Source: Tessaracoccus antarcticus
Lineage (GTDB): Bacteria > Actinomycetota > Actinomycetes > Propionibacteriales > Propionibacteriaceae
DNA: 64,000 bases
Direction of reading: 5' to 3'
Assembly (NCBI RefSeq): GCF_003688855.1
Contig: NZ_REFW01000003.1
Coordinates: 333,018-397,017, forward strand
This document shows, one piece after another, positions 29,519 through 38,804 of the stretch. A program made the position numbers and the translations under genes. Each line of letters opens with the position of its first letter. Position 1 is the stretch's first letter. The notes beneath the pieces are model-generated. The model searched no databases. It was not told the origin of the DNA and saw nothing but the letters and a program-made list of their open reading frames with translations.

Positions 29519-29551
29519 TCAGAAAATTACGAGTCCTTGGCTGGTGATCAC
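29519..29551 (-). CDS. ilv leader peptide (MITSQGLVIF)
   Basis: Ten codons from GTG at 29551 to TGA at 29519: M-I-T-S-Q-G-L-V-I-F. It has consecutive Leu-Val-Ile codons (CTC GTA ATT) and another Ile at position 2. It sits between the ilv promoter and the attenuator, the arrangement for ribosome-mediated attenuation by branched-chain amino acid supply. There is no ribosome-binding site, and the predicted transcription start falls on the GTG, so translation may be leaderless. Leader peptides before ilvB are known in other actinobacteria. Confidence 0.8.
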   Translation of the reverse strand: MITSQGLVIF

Positions 29552-29557
29552 GGGTTC

Positions 29558-29587
29558 ACAATGGCCCAGAGGGCGCAATCGTGTCAA
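29558..29587 (-). promoter_or_regulatory. ilvBNC promoter
   Basis: TTGACA (29582-29587) and CATTGT (29558-29563) on the minus strand, spaced 18 bases. A start about seven bases downstream of the -10 box would be at 29551, the first base of the leader peptide GTG. Confidence 0.7.
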
Positions 29588-29615
29588 GCACCCCCGCAGC
29601 TGTCCTGCATGATGA

Positions 29616-29647
29616 GACGGGCCGAGGCGTCTCGCGCTCGGCCCGTC
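29616..29647 (-). terminator. Terminator after the small membrane protein gene
   Basis: Perfect 11-bp stem, GACGGGCCGAG with CTCGGCCCGTC, 18 bases after the stop at 29665 and just upstream of the ilv promoter. Confidence 0.75.
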
Positions 29648-29664
29648 CCATTGCGCACGTGGGA

Positions 29665-30153
29665 TCAGACGGCGATGGCGTCGTCGCGAACGTCCACGCG
29701 GGCCGCGGGGCGGATGCCCATGAACGCCCAGCCGATCAGCCCGAACATGACGCCGAGCCCGATGACCAGGGCCGCGACGCCGAACGCCAGCACCGACGTG
29801 AAGAGCGAGGCACGGAGGAAGGAGGCGGTCATGACGGTGTCGCGCTGCCCCTGGTACTTGTCAGCCAGTTCCTGGTCGCCGGCGGCCTTGGCCGCGCCAG
29901 AGAGTGCCCCGAGCTCGGCGTAGGTCTTGCCCTCGGATGCTTCCAGCGCGTGATGGTTGATGATGTCGGCTTGCGCGTACGCCGAGAACGGCCCATCCAC
30001 CTTGTCTCCGCCCAGGAAGGCGGCGTCGTCGGGGACCACGATGTTCTCGGCAGCAAGCTGCTGGCTGACGGCGCCGTAGGTGATGCCGCCGGCGACGATC
30101 ATGATGATTCCTGCGATGAGGGACAGCATGCCCACGACCTTGACGTTCTTCAT
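29665..30153 (-). CDS. Small membrane protein with two membrane segments (LigA-misnamed family)
   Basis: A 162-residue protein from the ATG at 30153, which follows CGGAGCCAGAA. It has one hydrophobic segment near the N-terminus (about residues 8-28, GMLSLIAGIIMIVAGGITYG) and another near 118-142 (VLAFGVAALVIGLGVMFGLIGW). Between them is an extracytoplasmic part with DGPFSAYAQADIINHHALEA. Similar actinobacterial proteins are often labelled aromatic ring-opening dioxygenase LigA, which nothing here supports: there are no metal-ligand motifs. Function unknown. It is a single gene with its own terminator. Confidence 0.8.
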   Translation of the reverse strand: MKNVKVVGMLSLIAGIIMIVAGGITYGAVSQQLAAENIVVPDDAAFLGGDKVDGPFSAYAQADIINHHALEASEGKTYAELGALSGAAKAAGDQELADKYQGQRDTVMTASFLRASLFTSVLAFGVAALVIGLGVMFGLIGWAFMGIRPAARVDVRDDAIAV

Positions 30154-30257
30154 TTCTGGCTCCGATTCGTTGTTCGTTCGCCTCCGACGAGATGTCGAGA
30201 GAGCCTTGCGGCACCGATGGTAGACCAGAGTTTCCACCCTGTCGCCTACGCCCCGGG

Positions 30258-30674
30258 TTAAGCGCGTCCGGACCCGCCCGGCCCCATCAGGACGGCGTGC
30301 ACTTCGTCGAGGTCCCGGTGGATGAGTCCACGCATGTTGCTGATTCCGGGTGCGTCGGCGTGCCGGGGCAGCACGTGGACGTGGGCGTGGAACACCGCCT
30401 GACCGGAATCGGGGCCGACGTTGGTCAGGATGTTGAAGCCGGTGGCGCCCAGCCGGTCACGCAGCAGGTTGCTCACGGCAAGGAGCGCGGGGGCCACGTC
30501 GGCCAGGACGTGGGCGTCGACGAGTGCATGGTCCACGTGGCGGCGTGGGACCACCAACGTGTGACCCTCCTGCCAGGGCTCCACGTCGAGGAAGGCGTAG
30601 GAGAGGTCGTCGGCGTAGACCTGCTTGGAGGGGATCTCTCCGGAAATGATCCTGCAGAAAAGGCACTCGGTCAT
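30258..30674 (-). CDS. HIT-family nucleotide hydrolase
   Basis: A 138-residue histidine-triad protein. The catalytic triad motif is HAHVHVLPR (His96, His98, His100), and Cys4 and Cys7 form part of the CLFC site common in bacterial HIT proteins. The family hydrolyses or transfers nucleotidyl groups from adenosine phosphoramidates or dinucleotides. The ATG follows GAGAGGAACCACC. It is close to hisF (19 bases downstream of that gene's stop), suggesting co-transcription, without an obvious functional link. Confidence 0.93.
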   Translation of the reverse strand: MTECLFCRIISGEIPSKQVYADDLSYAFLDVEPWQEGHTLVVPRRHVDHALVDAHVLADVAPALLAVSNLLRDRLGATGFNILTNVGPDSGQAVFHAHVHVLPRHADAPGISNMRGLIHRDLDEVHAVLMGPGGSGRA

Positions 30675-30693
30675 CGCGGTGGTTCCTCTCAGT

Positions 30694-31455
30694 TCATCGG
30701 ACGGTGTGGCCGGCGGCGCGGAGGGCGTCCTTGACCTCTGCCACGGTCAGGCTCTGGTAGTGGAACACGCTGGCGGCAAGCACGGCATCAGCTCCGGCGT
30801 CGGCGGCCTCGACGAAGTGCTGGGCGGTGCCGGCACCACCGGAGGCGATGAGCGGCACGTCGACGACGGCGCGCACGGCACGGATCATCTCCAGGTCGAA
30901 GCCGGAGGTGGTGCCGTCGGCGTCCATCGAGTTGAGAAGCACCTCACCCACACCGCGTGACACTGCGTCACGGACCCATTCAATGGCGTCACGCCCTGCG
31001 GACCTGCGCCCACCGTGGGTGGTGACCCCGAAACCCGAGGGCATGCCCTCTTCGCGGCGGGCATCGAGGGACAACACGAGTACCTGGTTGCCGAAGCGGG
31101 CGGCGATCTCGTCGATGACGTCGGGGCGCTCCAGCGCACCGGTGTTGATTCCTGCCTTGTCGGCGCCGCACCGCAGGAGGGAGTCGACGTCCTCGACGCT
31201 GCGCACTCCCCCGCCGACGGTCAGCGGGATGAAGACGCTCTCCGCGCACCGGGACACCATGTCGCGGGTGGTGGCCCGGCCCTCGGAGGAGGCGGAGATG
31301 TCGAGGAACACCAACTCGTCGGCGCCCGCTGCGCTGTAGGTGGCCGCCAGTTCGACGGGGTCGCCGGCGTCCCGCAGGTTCTCGAAGTTCACACCCTTGA
31401 CGACCCGTCCGTCGTGGACGTCGAGACAGGGGATCACGCGCAGCGAAACGGCCAT
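30694..31455 (-). CDS. hisF: Imidazole glycerol phosphate synthase, cyclase subunit
   Basis: Cyclase half of the HisF-HisH complex in histidine synthesis. It makes imidazole glycerol phosphate and AICAR from PRFAR and ammonia. It has 253 residues, a normal length. The (beta/alpha)8 barrel begins [18 protein letters not shown] with the catalytic Asp; the second catalytic Asp is in VLSLDARRE, and the phosphate loops are LTVGGGVRS and IASGGAG. The other his genes are not adjacent. Confidence 0.96.
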   Translation of the reverse strand: MAVSLRVIPCLDVHDGRVVKGVNFENLRDAGDPVELAATYSAAGADELVFLDISASSEGRATTRDMVSRCAESVFIPLTVGGGVRSVEDVDSLLRCGADKAGINTGALERPDVIDEIAARFGNQVLVLSLDARREEGMPSGFGVTTHGGRRSAGRDAIEWVRDAVSRGVGEVLLNSMDADGTTSGFDLEMIRAVRAVVDVPLIASGGAGTAQHFVEAADAGADAVLAASVFHYQSLTVAEVKDALRAAGHTVR

Positions 31456-31468
31456 GGGGCCACCCTAC

Positions 31469-34243
31469 TCAGTCCTCTTCCAGGTCGACGTCCACGACGC
31501 CGCGTCTCATCCTGTCCACGATGCTGAGGCAGGTGCGGCGCAGGTCACCGGGTCCTGCGGCCTGCGCGAGCTGACCTGCGAAGTCGACAACCTGGCGGAC
31601 CCAGCGCACGAAGTCGCCGGCGGAGAGTTGTCCGTGTGCCAGCACCTTGGCCAGCTCCTGCCCGCTGGCCCAGCGCCACGACACCTCCGCGAACCCGATG
31701 TCGGGCTCCCGTCCACGATCACGCCGGTGCTTGCGTTCCAACTGCCCCACCTCGCGCCACACCTGACGCAGCTCGGACTGGGCGCGCTCGCTGGCGGCGT
31801 CGGGCATGCGGGGCGTGATCTGGTCCCGGGACGGGCGGGACTCGTACAACATCGTGGACAGCACGGCCGCCAGTTGCGGGGCGTCGAGCCCTGCGAAGGT
31901 GTCGCGGCGGATGCACTCGGCGGCCACCAGGTCCAGCTCGTTGTAGATGCGGCGCAGCATGCGTCCGGCGTCAGTGAGCTCGTCGCCGTCGAGGTAGCCG
32001 AGCTCTTCGAGTACGGCGCAGACCCTGTCGAACTGGGTGCCGAGCGAGTTGGTGCGGGTGGCCATGTCGGATTCGGTGCGAACCCGGTCGCGTTCCAGCC
32101 GCAACACTCTCGCGGCGGCCACCGCGTGGGTTTCCCGGTCCTCGCACGCGTGACACGGGTGCGCCTTCACCTGCCGCCGCAGGTGCGCGATCCGCTCCAT
32201 CTGCGCCTCATCCGTGGGCGGGGCGGAGTTCTCCGGCGCGTCCGGGTCGATGCTCTCCAACTTGTTCGACATGGCGGAGAGCAGCGCGCGCCGCTCCGTG
32301 CGGTCCCGGACGCTGAAGCGCCTCGGCACCCGTACGCGTGCCACCGGCAGCGGAGGGCCCGTGAGGTCGTGGGGCTGCAGCCGCATGACGGTGTGGTCGC
32401 CTGCGATGACCTGCACCCACGGCACGGAGTCGCGTTGCGCCTTCTGACCGATGCCCAGCACGACGCTCCAGCCCTGGCGCGCGACATGGATGATGTCGCC
32501 CGGCACCAGCGAGGAGACAGCGTCGGCGATGTCCCCGGCTCGTTGGGCGCGGCGCTGTTTGGCGCTGGAGGACTCCAGCTCGGAGATCTCGTCGCGCAGC
32601 AGGGCGTAGGACATGAAATCACCAAGGTGGCACTCGATGGCCTGCTGCGCGTCCGCCAGTTCCTCCGTGAGCTGCCGCCCCACCCGTGAGGAGGTGACCA
32701 CGGATTTGTCCGTCTGGAACTGCGCGAAGCTCTGGTTGAGAATTTCACGGGCCCGGACCCGGCCCATGGAGGAGGTGAGGTTGACGGCCATGTTGTAGCT
32801 GGGTGCGAAGCTCGAGCGCAGCGGGTAGGTGCGACGCGACGCCAGCCCTGCCACTGCCCGCGGATCCATCCCCGACTGCCACAGGACGACGGCGTGGCCC
32901 TCGGTGTCGATGCCTCGGCGTCCCGCACGCCCCGTCAGCTGTGTGTACTCCCCCGGCGTGATGTCGACGTGGGCCTCGCCGTTGTACTTGACGAGCTTCT
33001 CGAGTACCACGGTGCGGGCCGGCATGTTGATGCCGAGCGCAAGGGTCTCCGTGGCGAACACCAGCTTCAGCGCACCCGTGGTGAAGCCTTCCTCAACGAT
33101 GGCCTTGAACGCCGGTAGTTGTCCGGCGTGGTGGGCGGCCATGCCGGCGCACAGCGCGTGGCGGAAGTCCTCGTACCCGAGCACGTCCAGGTCAGGCAGG
33201 GACAGGCCGGCGGTGTGGCGGTCAGCAATCTCTCCCAGCAGGCGGGCCTCCTGCCTGCTGGTCAACTGCACGCCGGAGTGGAGCAGTTGTTGCACGGCGG
33301 CGTCGCAGCCGACGCGCGAGAAGATGAAGCAGATGGCAGGCAGCAGCCTGGCCTCGGACAGGACCCGGGCCATGTCGTCGCGCCGGGTGGGCTTGGCGGC
33401 GAAGCGGGGATGGGTGGCACCGCCGTACTGGCCCGAGCCACGGCCACCACCGCCGGGTTTGCCCCGCCCGGAGCGTCCACGGGGGTTGCGGGAGTCGTCA
33501 CGCACCCGGGAGGCCTCACCCTTGCTGACCTGCAGCAATTCCTTGTTGACGCGGGCGGCCCTGGCACTGGGCAGTTCCTGCGCTGTGGGCGCGACACCGT
33601 CGAACAGGTCGACGAGTCGGCGCCCCACCATGACGTGCTGGAACAGCGGTACCGGCCGACGCTCGGACACCACCACCTCGAACTCGCCGCGGACTGTGCG
33701 GAGCCATTCGCCGAAGTCCTCGACGTTGCTGACGGTGGCCGACAGGGCGACGATCGACACCGAGGCCGCGAGTCCGAGGATGACTTCCTCCCAGACGGCG
33801 CCACGGAAGCGGTCGGCGAGGTAGTGCACCTCGTCCATCACCACGTAGCCGAGGTTGTGCAGGGTCGTGGAGCCGGCATAGATCATGTTGCGCAGCACTT
33901 CGGTGGTCATCACCACGATCTGCGCCTCGGGGTTGACGGAGCTGTCACCCGTCAGCAGGCCCACGCGGTCGGAGCCCCATCGCTCCACGAGGTCGTGGTA
34001 CTTCTGGTTGCTCAGCGCCTTGATGGGGGTGGTGTAGAAACACTTCCGCGACTGCTGGATGGCGAGCCACACGGCGTACTCACCCACGACTGTCTTGCCG
34101 GCACCCGTGGGGGCGGCCACGAGGACACCGTGCCCACCGGAGAGGGCCTCGCAGCCCTGAACCTGGTAGGGATCGAGGCCGAACGGGTAGTCGCGGGCGA
34201 ACTCGGCCACGTGCGGAGACAGGTTGGGGGGCTGGGTGCTCAC
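31469..34243 (-). CDS. helY: Ski2-like DEAD/DEAH-box RNA helicase
   Basis: Superfamily 2 helicase of the Ski2/Mtr4 group, 924 residues from the GTG at 34243, whose GTGA overlaps the stop of the kinase gene. RecA-like domain 1 has the Walker A APTGAGKT at about 44-51 and the DEVHYLADRFRG box; domain 2 has LTGRAGRRGIDTEGHAV. A Gly/Arg-rich insert (GRSGRGKPGGGGRGSGQYGG) lies between the domains, and the C-terminal part resembles the DSHCT domain. The mycobacterial counterpart is HelY, found with tatA-tatC-pafBC as here. The RNA substrate is unknown. Confidence 0.93.
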   Translation of the reverse strand: MSTQPPNLSPHVAEFARDYPFGLDPYQVQGCEALSGGHGVLVAAPTGAGKTVVGEYAVWLAIQQSRKCFYTTPIKALSNQKYHDLVERWGSDRVGLLTGDSSVNPEAQIVVMTTEVLRNMIYAGSTTLHNLGYVVMDEVHYLADRFRGAVWEEVILGLAASVSIVALSATVSNVEDFGEWLRTVRGEFEVVVSERRPVPLFQHVMVGRRLVDLFDGVAPTAQELPSARAARVNKELLQVSKGEASRVRDDSRNPRGRSGRGKPGGGGRGSGQYGGATHPRFAAKPTRRDDMARVLSEARLLPAICFIFSRVGCDAAVQQLLHSGVQLTSRQEARLLGEIADRHTAGLSLPDLDVLGYEDFRHALCAGMAAHHAGQLPAFKAIVEEGFTTGALKLVFATETLALGINMPARTVVLEKLVKYNGEAHVDITPGEYTQLTGRAGRRGIDTEGHAVVLWQSGMDPRAVAGLASRRTYPLRSSFAPSYNMAVNLTSSMGRVRAREILNQSFAQFQTDKSVVTSSRVGRQLTEELADAQQAIECHLGDFMSYALLRDEISELESSSAKQRRAQRAGDIADAVSSLVPGDIIHVARQGWSVVLGIGQKAQRDSVPWVQVIAGDHTVMRLQPHDLTGPPLPVARVRVPRRFSVRDRTERRALLSAMSNKLESIDPDAPENSAPPTDEAQMERIAHLRRQVKAHPCHACEDRETHAVAAARVLRLERDRVRTESDMATRTNSLGTQFDRVCAVLEELGYLDGDELTDAGRMLRRIYNELDLVAAECIRRDTFAGLDAPQLAAVLSTMLYESRPSRDQITPRMPDAASERAQSELRQVWREVGQLERKHRRDRGREPDIGFAEVSWRWASGQELAKVLAHGQLSAGDFVRWVRQVVDFAGQLAQAAGPGDLRRTCLSIVDRMRRGVVDVDLEED

Positions 34244-35187
34244 TGTTTCACGGTAGCAGCGGCGCTGTGCGCGGCGTCGACGAAGACCTTCAGCGCGCCC
34301 GGCGCGGCAGTCACCGTCACGGGCACGTCGCCCAGCTCCTCGCCGTCGCCCATGCAGAACAGGCCGTCGCCGGCGATTTCCACCTCGCGGGCGCGGAACT
34401 GCTGCACCGCCGGATGACGGGCGAAGTTGCCGGAGTACATCTGCGGCAGCAACCGCAACAGGGTGGAGCGGGAGACGGGGTCGACGATGGTGACGTCGAG
34501 CATGCCGTCGGCGGGGTCGGCCTGTGGGGAAATCTGCATTCCGCCCCCGAACATGCCGGTGTTGCACACGGCCACGATCATGGCTTCCTGGATGCGCAGG
34601 ACGCCGTCGATCCGTATCCGGTACTGCAACGGGGAGAAGTGGATCAGTTCCCGCAACGCGATCCAGCCGTAGCTGAGGCTGCCGAACCGCAAAGAGATGT
34701 CGTTGGTGGCGCGGTTGACGCGCGCGTCGTAGCCGGTGGACAGCACTGCCCCCACATAACGCGACGGGTAGGCCTCGTTGGAGACGTGCGACAGGTCCAC
34801 GCGTCGCGTGGCACCGACGCAGATGGCGTCGACGGCGCGGGGCAGGTCCTTGGGCACGCCAACGCCTCGGGCGAAGTCGTTGCCGGTGCCGGCCGGGATG
34901 ATGCCGAGGGTCGCGTCGGTGCCGGCGCAGGCGTTGAGCCCCAGATGGGCCATGCCGTCGCCACCCATCACCAGCACGGCGTCACCCGGGCGGGCTGAGA
35001 GGGCGGCCGTGCGGATCAGTTTCTCCGCGTCGGTCCAGGAGCAGGACGTGATGACCTGCACCTCTGCGGTGGGCAGCCGGTCGCGCAGTCCCCGTGCCAC
35101 CTTGGGCAGCTCACGGCCGGATCGGCCGCCCCCCGAGCCCTCGTTCACGACGAGTGTGTAGAGCCGCGGCTTGGCCAGTTCTCCCAT
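34240..35187 (-). CDS. Diacylglycerol-kinase-like lipid kinase
   Basis: A 315-residue member of the DagK/YegS lipid kinase family, expected to phosphorylate diacylglycerol or a related lipid at the membrane. The nucleotide loop VMGGDGMAHLGLNA and the IIPAGTGNDFARG motif are clear, and the C-terminal beta-sandwich domain contains DGMLDVTIVDP. It is coupled to helY downstream by a four-base overlap and follows tatC by 12 bases, so it belongs to the tat operon. Confidence 0.9.
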   Translation of the reverse strand: MGELAKPRLYTLVVNEGSGGGRSGRELPKVARGLRDRLPTAEVQVITSCSWTDAEKLIRTAALSARPGDAVLVMGGDGMAHLGLNACAGTDATLGIIPAGTGNDFARGVGVPKDLPRAVDAICVGATRRVDLSHVSNEAYPSRYVGAVLSTGYDARVNRATNDISLRFGSLSYGWIALRELIHFSPLQYRIRIDGVLRIQEAMIVAVCNTGMFGGGMQISPQADPADGMLDVTIVDPVSRSTLLRLLPQMYSGNFARHPAVQQFRAREVEIAGDGLFCMGDGEELGDVPVTVTAAPGALKVFVDAAHSAAATVKQ

Positions 35188-35199
35188 GGAAACGGTCGA

Positions 35200-36072
35200 T
35201 CACTTGCCGTCGTTGACGTCGATGGACCAATCGGCGACGACGTCCGCCGTGATGCCCTTGCGCTTGTCCAGGATGAGGCAGATGGCCTCGGCGATCATGT
35301 ACAGGACCGTCATGGGCAGCGCCAACGCCAGCATGGATACGGGGTCCGTCGACGGGGTGGCCACGGCGGCGAAGACGAAGGTGCCGAAGATCACGAACTT
35401 GCGTGACTTCACCAACTGGTGGCCCTTGACCACACCGGCCAGGTTGAGCGCCACCAGGACGACGGGCAACAGGAAGGAGACGCCGAACACCAGAATGATC
35501 TTGATCTCCAGCGACAGGAAGCTCGCCATGTCGAGAAGGTTGGTGATGTCCAGCCCCCGGGGTGTGAAACTCAACATCACGGTGATGCCCTTGGGCCAGA
35601 TGAAGTACCCGAGCGTGCAACCCATCAGGAAGAGCGGCACGGCAGCGCCCAGAAACCCTGCGGCGTACTTCTTCTCCTTGGAGACCAGACCCGGAGCCAC
35701 GAAGGCCCACAATTGATAGATCCACACGGGTGACGCGATCAATATTCCTGCCACCCCACAGGCGATGATCCCGAGGGTCAGGGGACTCATCACGCCGTTG
35801 TTCACGATCAGGAACTCGGCGTCAGGCCTGCTGGCGCGGATGGCGTCAACAGCCTGGTTGTAGGGGTAGAGGATGAAGGAGATCAGCTGGCTGTAGAAGA
35901 CGATGGCGGCCAGGGATGCCAGCACGATGGTGATGACGGAGATGGTCAGCCGGTAACGCACCTCACGAAGGTGGTCCAGGAGCGCCATGGTGCCGTCCTC
36001 GGACGCCGCCGGTGGACGCAGCCAGCTGAGCCGACGCGGCTTCGCGTCGGGCTCAGTGGCAGTGGTGGCCAT
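35200..36072 (-). CDS. tatC: Sec-independent protein translocase TatC
   Basis: Receptor subunit of the twin-arginine pathway that binds RR signal peptides in the membrane. It has 290 residues and six membrane segments. The conserved N-terminal LLDHLREVRYRL, with the functional Glu, and the FVAPGLVSKEKKY loop are present. It begins two bases after the tatA stop. tatB is not in this operon. Confidence 0.96.
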   Translation of the reverse strand: MATTATEPDAKPRRLSWLRPPAASEDGTMALLDHLREVRYRLTISVITIVLASLAAIVFYSQLISFILYPYNQAVDAIRASRPDAEFLIVNNGVMSPLTLGIIACGVAGILIASPVWIYQLWAFVAPGLVSKEKKYAAGFLGAAVPLFLMGCTLGYFIWPKGITVMLSFTPRGLDITNLLDMASFLSLEIKIILVFGVSFLLPVVLVALNLAGVVKGHQLVKSRKFVIFGTFVFAAVATPSTDPVSMLALALPMTVLYMIAEAICLILDKRKGITADVVADWSIDVNDGK

Positions 36073-36074
36073 GT

Positions 36075-36383
36075 TCAGATCCCGGTCCCGAGGTCGTGCT
36101 GGCGTGCTGCTTCACGCGCCGCGGTCTCGCGGGCGTTCAGGTCACGCTCGCGCGCCTCGATCTCGCGTATGCGTCGTTCCTGCTCGGTCTCCGGGCGGGT
36201 CTCGGGCTGAACGATCTCGGCGTCCACCACTTCGGGGTCCTTGTCGCCGTCGACGGCCTTGACCTCGGTCTTGAACTCACGAATCGAGCGACCGACGCCC
36301 TTGCCGAGACCGGCGAGGCGGGAGCCGCCGAACAGCAGGAGCGCGATTCCCAGGATGATGAGCAATTCTGTGGGACCTGGCAT
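36075..36383 (-). CDS. tatA: Sec-independent protein translocase TatA
   Basis: Pore-forming TatA subunit, 102 residues. A short N-terminal membrane helix (ELLIILGIALLLFGGSRLAGL) leads into an amphipathic helix with GKGVGRSIREFKTE, followed by a charged tail rich in Arg and Glu. The ATG at 36383 follows GAGG. It is the first gene of tatA-tatC-kinase-helY. Confidence 0.95.
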   Translation of the reverse strand: MPGPTELLIILGIALLLFGGSRLAGLGKGVGRSIREFKTEVKAVDGDKDPEVVDAEIVQPETRPETEQERRIREIEARERDLNARETAAREAARQHDLGTGI

Positions 36384-36441
36384 GTCCTCTAAACCTCTTT
36401 CCCCGGGACCGCACCCGGGCTAGTACTGCACAAAGGTGATT

Positions 36442-36627
36442 CTAGTCGTGGTTCCCGGTGGGGAGCTGTATGCGCCCCAGGAGTTCGCCGGCTTCTTCGG
36501 CGCGCACACCAAGCATGCGTACTTCGCTGTACAGGTCGGACGTCTTGTGTGCCAGCCACACGGCATAGGAGACCGCAGTCACCAGACCGAGCAGCGCGAC
36601 ACCACCGAAAACGAGAACCCAGATCAC
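36442..36627 (-). CDS. Small single-pass membrane protein
   Basis: A 61-residue protein starting at GTG 36627. Residues 2-24 are a membrane segment (IWVLVFGGVALLGLVTAVSY), followed by a cytoplasmic-looking amphipathic tail with RAEEAGELLGRIQLP. It lies between pafC and tatA in the same direction. A start was chosen by frame and hydrophobicity only. Function unknown; the size and tail suggest a membrane anchor or accessory partner. Confidence 0.6.
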   Translation of the reverse strand: MIWVLVFGGVALLGLVTAVSYAVWLAHKTSDLYSEVRMLGVRAEEAGELLGRIQLPTGNHD

Positions 36628-36671
36628 GAAACGAAATGGTACCCCGCGGGCATCGCTGCGGCGAACGGTGA

Positions 36672-37613
36672 TCAGTCGGGCGGGTCGGCGTAGTGGGCCA
36701 GGGCTGCCCGCGCCTCCCCGGCCGCCGCCTGTGCGACGTTGCCGTCGGAGACCCCGGTGACGCTGTCACCGAGCCGCAGCAAGAGGGAGACCGCCCACTG
36801 CGGCGACGCCACGGGAAACGTTACCCAGATGTGATCTGCTCCGGCGTGTCGATGCGTCACGGGGTAGTACTCCGCCACCCAGTCCGCGTCGGGGGTGAGC
36901 TCCAACTCCAGACGCTGCGCGACGTCGTCGAACCAGGACGTGGCGTTTTCCGGGAGTCCTTCCCGGGGTGTGAACGTGGCATCCGTGATGTGGAGCGCCT
37001 CAATCCTGTCGAGACGATACGAGCGCCAGTCAGATCGGGCCGGAGTCCACGCGTCGACGTAGGCGAAGCCATCCACGACGCGCAGCCGCATGGGTTCCAC
37101 CTCCGGACGCGACGCACTCCTGCGTCCCGACCCCAGGTACGTCATCTCCACCACTCGTCGTGCGTCAATGGCCGCCTGCAGAACCTGCCTGTGCTCGGGC
37201 GCCCCAGCGGCGACGGCCACCGACACCGCTGGATCGACACCGCCGAGGACGTCCCGCAGCTTCGCCAGCGCACTCAGTGCCGCCTCGGAACCGCCGGAGG
37301 TCTCCACCACCACCTCCAGCGCCACGAGCAGGCTCGTGGCCTCTTCCAGTCGCATTCGCATGGGGCGGGCCAGCACGTCGGCGTTGCGGAAGAAGATGTG
37401 TCCGGCGTCGCGGACCTCGTCGATGTCCACCTCGAACAGGTCGCCGTGGAAGCCCTCGGGGAGACCGCAGAACTGCAGCACCTCGATGTCGCTGACCACC
37501 TGGCGCGGGGCGACCCCGAAGTGCTGCGCCACCTCCCCCACCGAGATGCCCTGGTGCTGCTGCAGGTACGGGACGAGTTTCAGGAGCCGCGTCAACTGCT
37601 CCGAGGACTTCAT
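36672..37613 (-). CDS. pafC: WYL-domain transcriptional regulator PafC
   Basis: A 313-residue protein with an N-terminal helix-turn-helix (QHQGISVGEVAQHFGVAPRQ) and a C-terminal WYL domain, where the signature appears within VEMTYLGSGRRS and later strands. PafB and PafC in mycobacteria jointly activate LexA-independent DNA-damage genes. The ATG at 37613 overlaps the pafB stop (ATGA). A GTG three codons earlier is possible. Confidence 0.9.
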   Translation of the reverse strand: MKSSEQLTRLLKLVPYLQQHQGISVGEVAQHFGVAPRQVVSDIEVLQFCGLPEGFHGDLFEVDIDEVRDAGHIFFRNADVLARPMRMRLEEATSLLVALEVVVETSGGSEAALSALAKLRDVLGGVDPAVSVAVAAGAPEHRQVLQAAIDARRVVEMTYLGSGRRSASRPEVEPMRLRVVDGFAYVDAWTPARSDWRSYRLDRIEALHITDATFTPREGLPENATSWFDDVAQRLELELTPDADWVAEYYPVTHRHAGADHIWVTFPVASPQWAVSLLLRLGDSVTGVSDGNVAQAAAGEARAALAHYADPPD

Positions 37614-38560
37614 GCTTCCCACCTGTCGGCGATTCCCTGCAGTTGGCGGATCACCATGTCCCTCAGCTCCTGTGGGGCAAGGCAGATGGCGTCGGGTCCG
37701 AGTTCGCAGATGTCGGCTGCCAGGATCTCCGGTCGAGGAGACTCCAGTCGCCAGGCCGTGAAGCCCTCAGGAAGTGGGTGATCCCAGGTGGCTGGTTGCG
37801 CCATGCGTCGCACGTCACCGCCCATCTGGTCGCGCAGGGCCACAACGGCGAATGCGCCGTCCCTGTCGCCGTCAAAACGAACGAGTCCGGCAAGCTCGTC
37901 GGCGGGTGGAACCTCGTAGGCGTGGGTGGGGCCCACGGCGGCCACGTCGGAGGTGACACGGCTGAGCTTGAAGTTGCGCGGGGCGGAGCGTTGCAGGTCG
38001 AAACCGAGAAGGTACCACCGGCCCCGGCGCTGCGAGAGCCGCCACGGCTGCACCTGGCGCGGCTGGCCGCGGTAGTCGAACCGCACCTCGCGGCGCGCCA
38101 GGAGTGCCTCACGGGCGGCGTCGAAGCCGGGCTCGGCGGGAATGCGGGGGCGCAGGGTCATGAGTCGCTCAGGGTCGGGGTCGGCGCCCGCAGCGCGCAA
38201 CGTCTCCAGCGCATCCACCGTCTGCTGGGCCGCCACGCTGTCCTGCCACACTGAGGCTGCGGCGCCCAGGACCGCCAACTCCTCGGGTGTGAAGGCAACC
38301 GGCGGCAACTCGAAGTCCGAGCGCTCGATGCGGTAGCCGGCCTCGATGTCCAGGTCCGGTTCGTTGGAGCCGGTGGCGATCGGCACACCCGCGGCCCGCA
38401 GTTCTTCCTTGTCCCGCTCGAACATGCGCTCAAAGGCGCCGTCGGACTGGTGACGATACCCCTCGATGGTGGAGCGGATCTGGTGCTTGGTGACGTACCC
38501 GCGCGCGCTGAGCATCATGATCAGCAGATTGACGAGCCGCTCTGATTTTGCCTTCGACAC
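37610..38560 (-). CDS. pafB: WYL-domain transcriptional regulator PafB
   Basis: Partner of PafC, 316 residues from the GTG at 38560 preceded by AGGAAG. The N-terminal winged helix begins SERLVNLLIMMLSARGYVTK; the WYL domain contains RREVRFDYRGQPRQVQPW and RGRWYLLGFD. The pair is in its usual order upstream of tatA. No pafA, pup or proteasome gene is found beside it in this window, so the link to pupylation that gave the name is not visible here. Confidence 0.92.
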   Translation of the reverse strand: MSKAKSERLVNLLIMMLSARGYVTKHQIRSTIEGYRHQSDGAFERMFERDKEELRAAGVPIATGSNEPDLDIEAGYRIERSDFELPPVAFTPEELAVLGAAASVWQDSVAAQQTVDALETLRAAGADPDPERLMTLRPRIPAEPGFDAAREALLARREVRFDYRGQPRQVQPWRLSQRRGRWYLLGFDLQRSAPRNFKLSRVTSDVAAVGPTHAYEVPPADELAGLVRFDGDRDGAFAVVALRDQMGGDVRRMAQPATWDHPLPEGFTAWRLESPRPEILAADICELGPDAICLAPQELRDMVIRQLQGIADRWEA

Positions 38561-38804
38561 CCGTTGCACTTCCCTTCCTGCGCGGCAGGCTACCGCACGC
38601 GTCCACCGGGCCACGGACAACGAGACCGTGTCGCCGCCCTCCGATACGCGCCTGGTTGGCTCCTCACCAGCCGCCCTCAGGGAACGGACCACACTGTGGT
38701 GCGATCTCCACCGGACGCCACTCAGGCAACGCAACGCTCCGTGTGCGCAGCAGCCGACGTTTTCGACGGAGCGGGACGTGTCGCCGGACACGCCCGCGCG
38801 ATGT

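Noticed and set aside
29665..30153. Annotation as an aromatic ring-opening dioxygenase LigA
   Set aside because: The protein is a small two-helix membrane protein with no dioxygenase motif. That name is a known database artefact for this type of protein.
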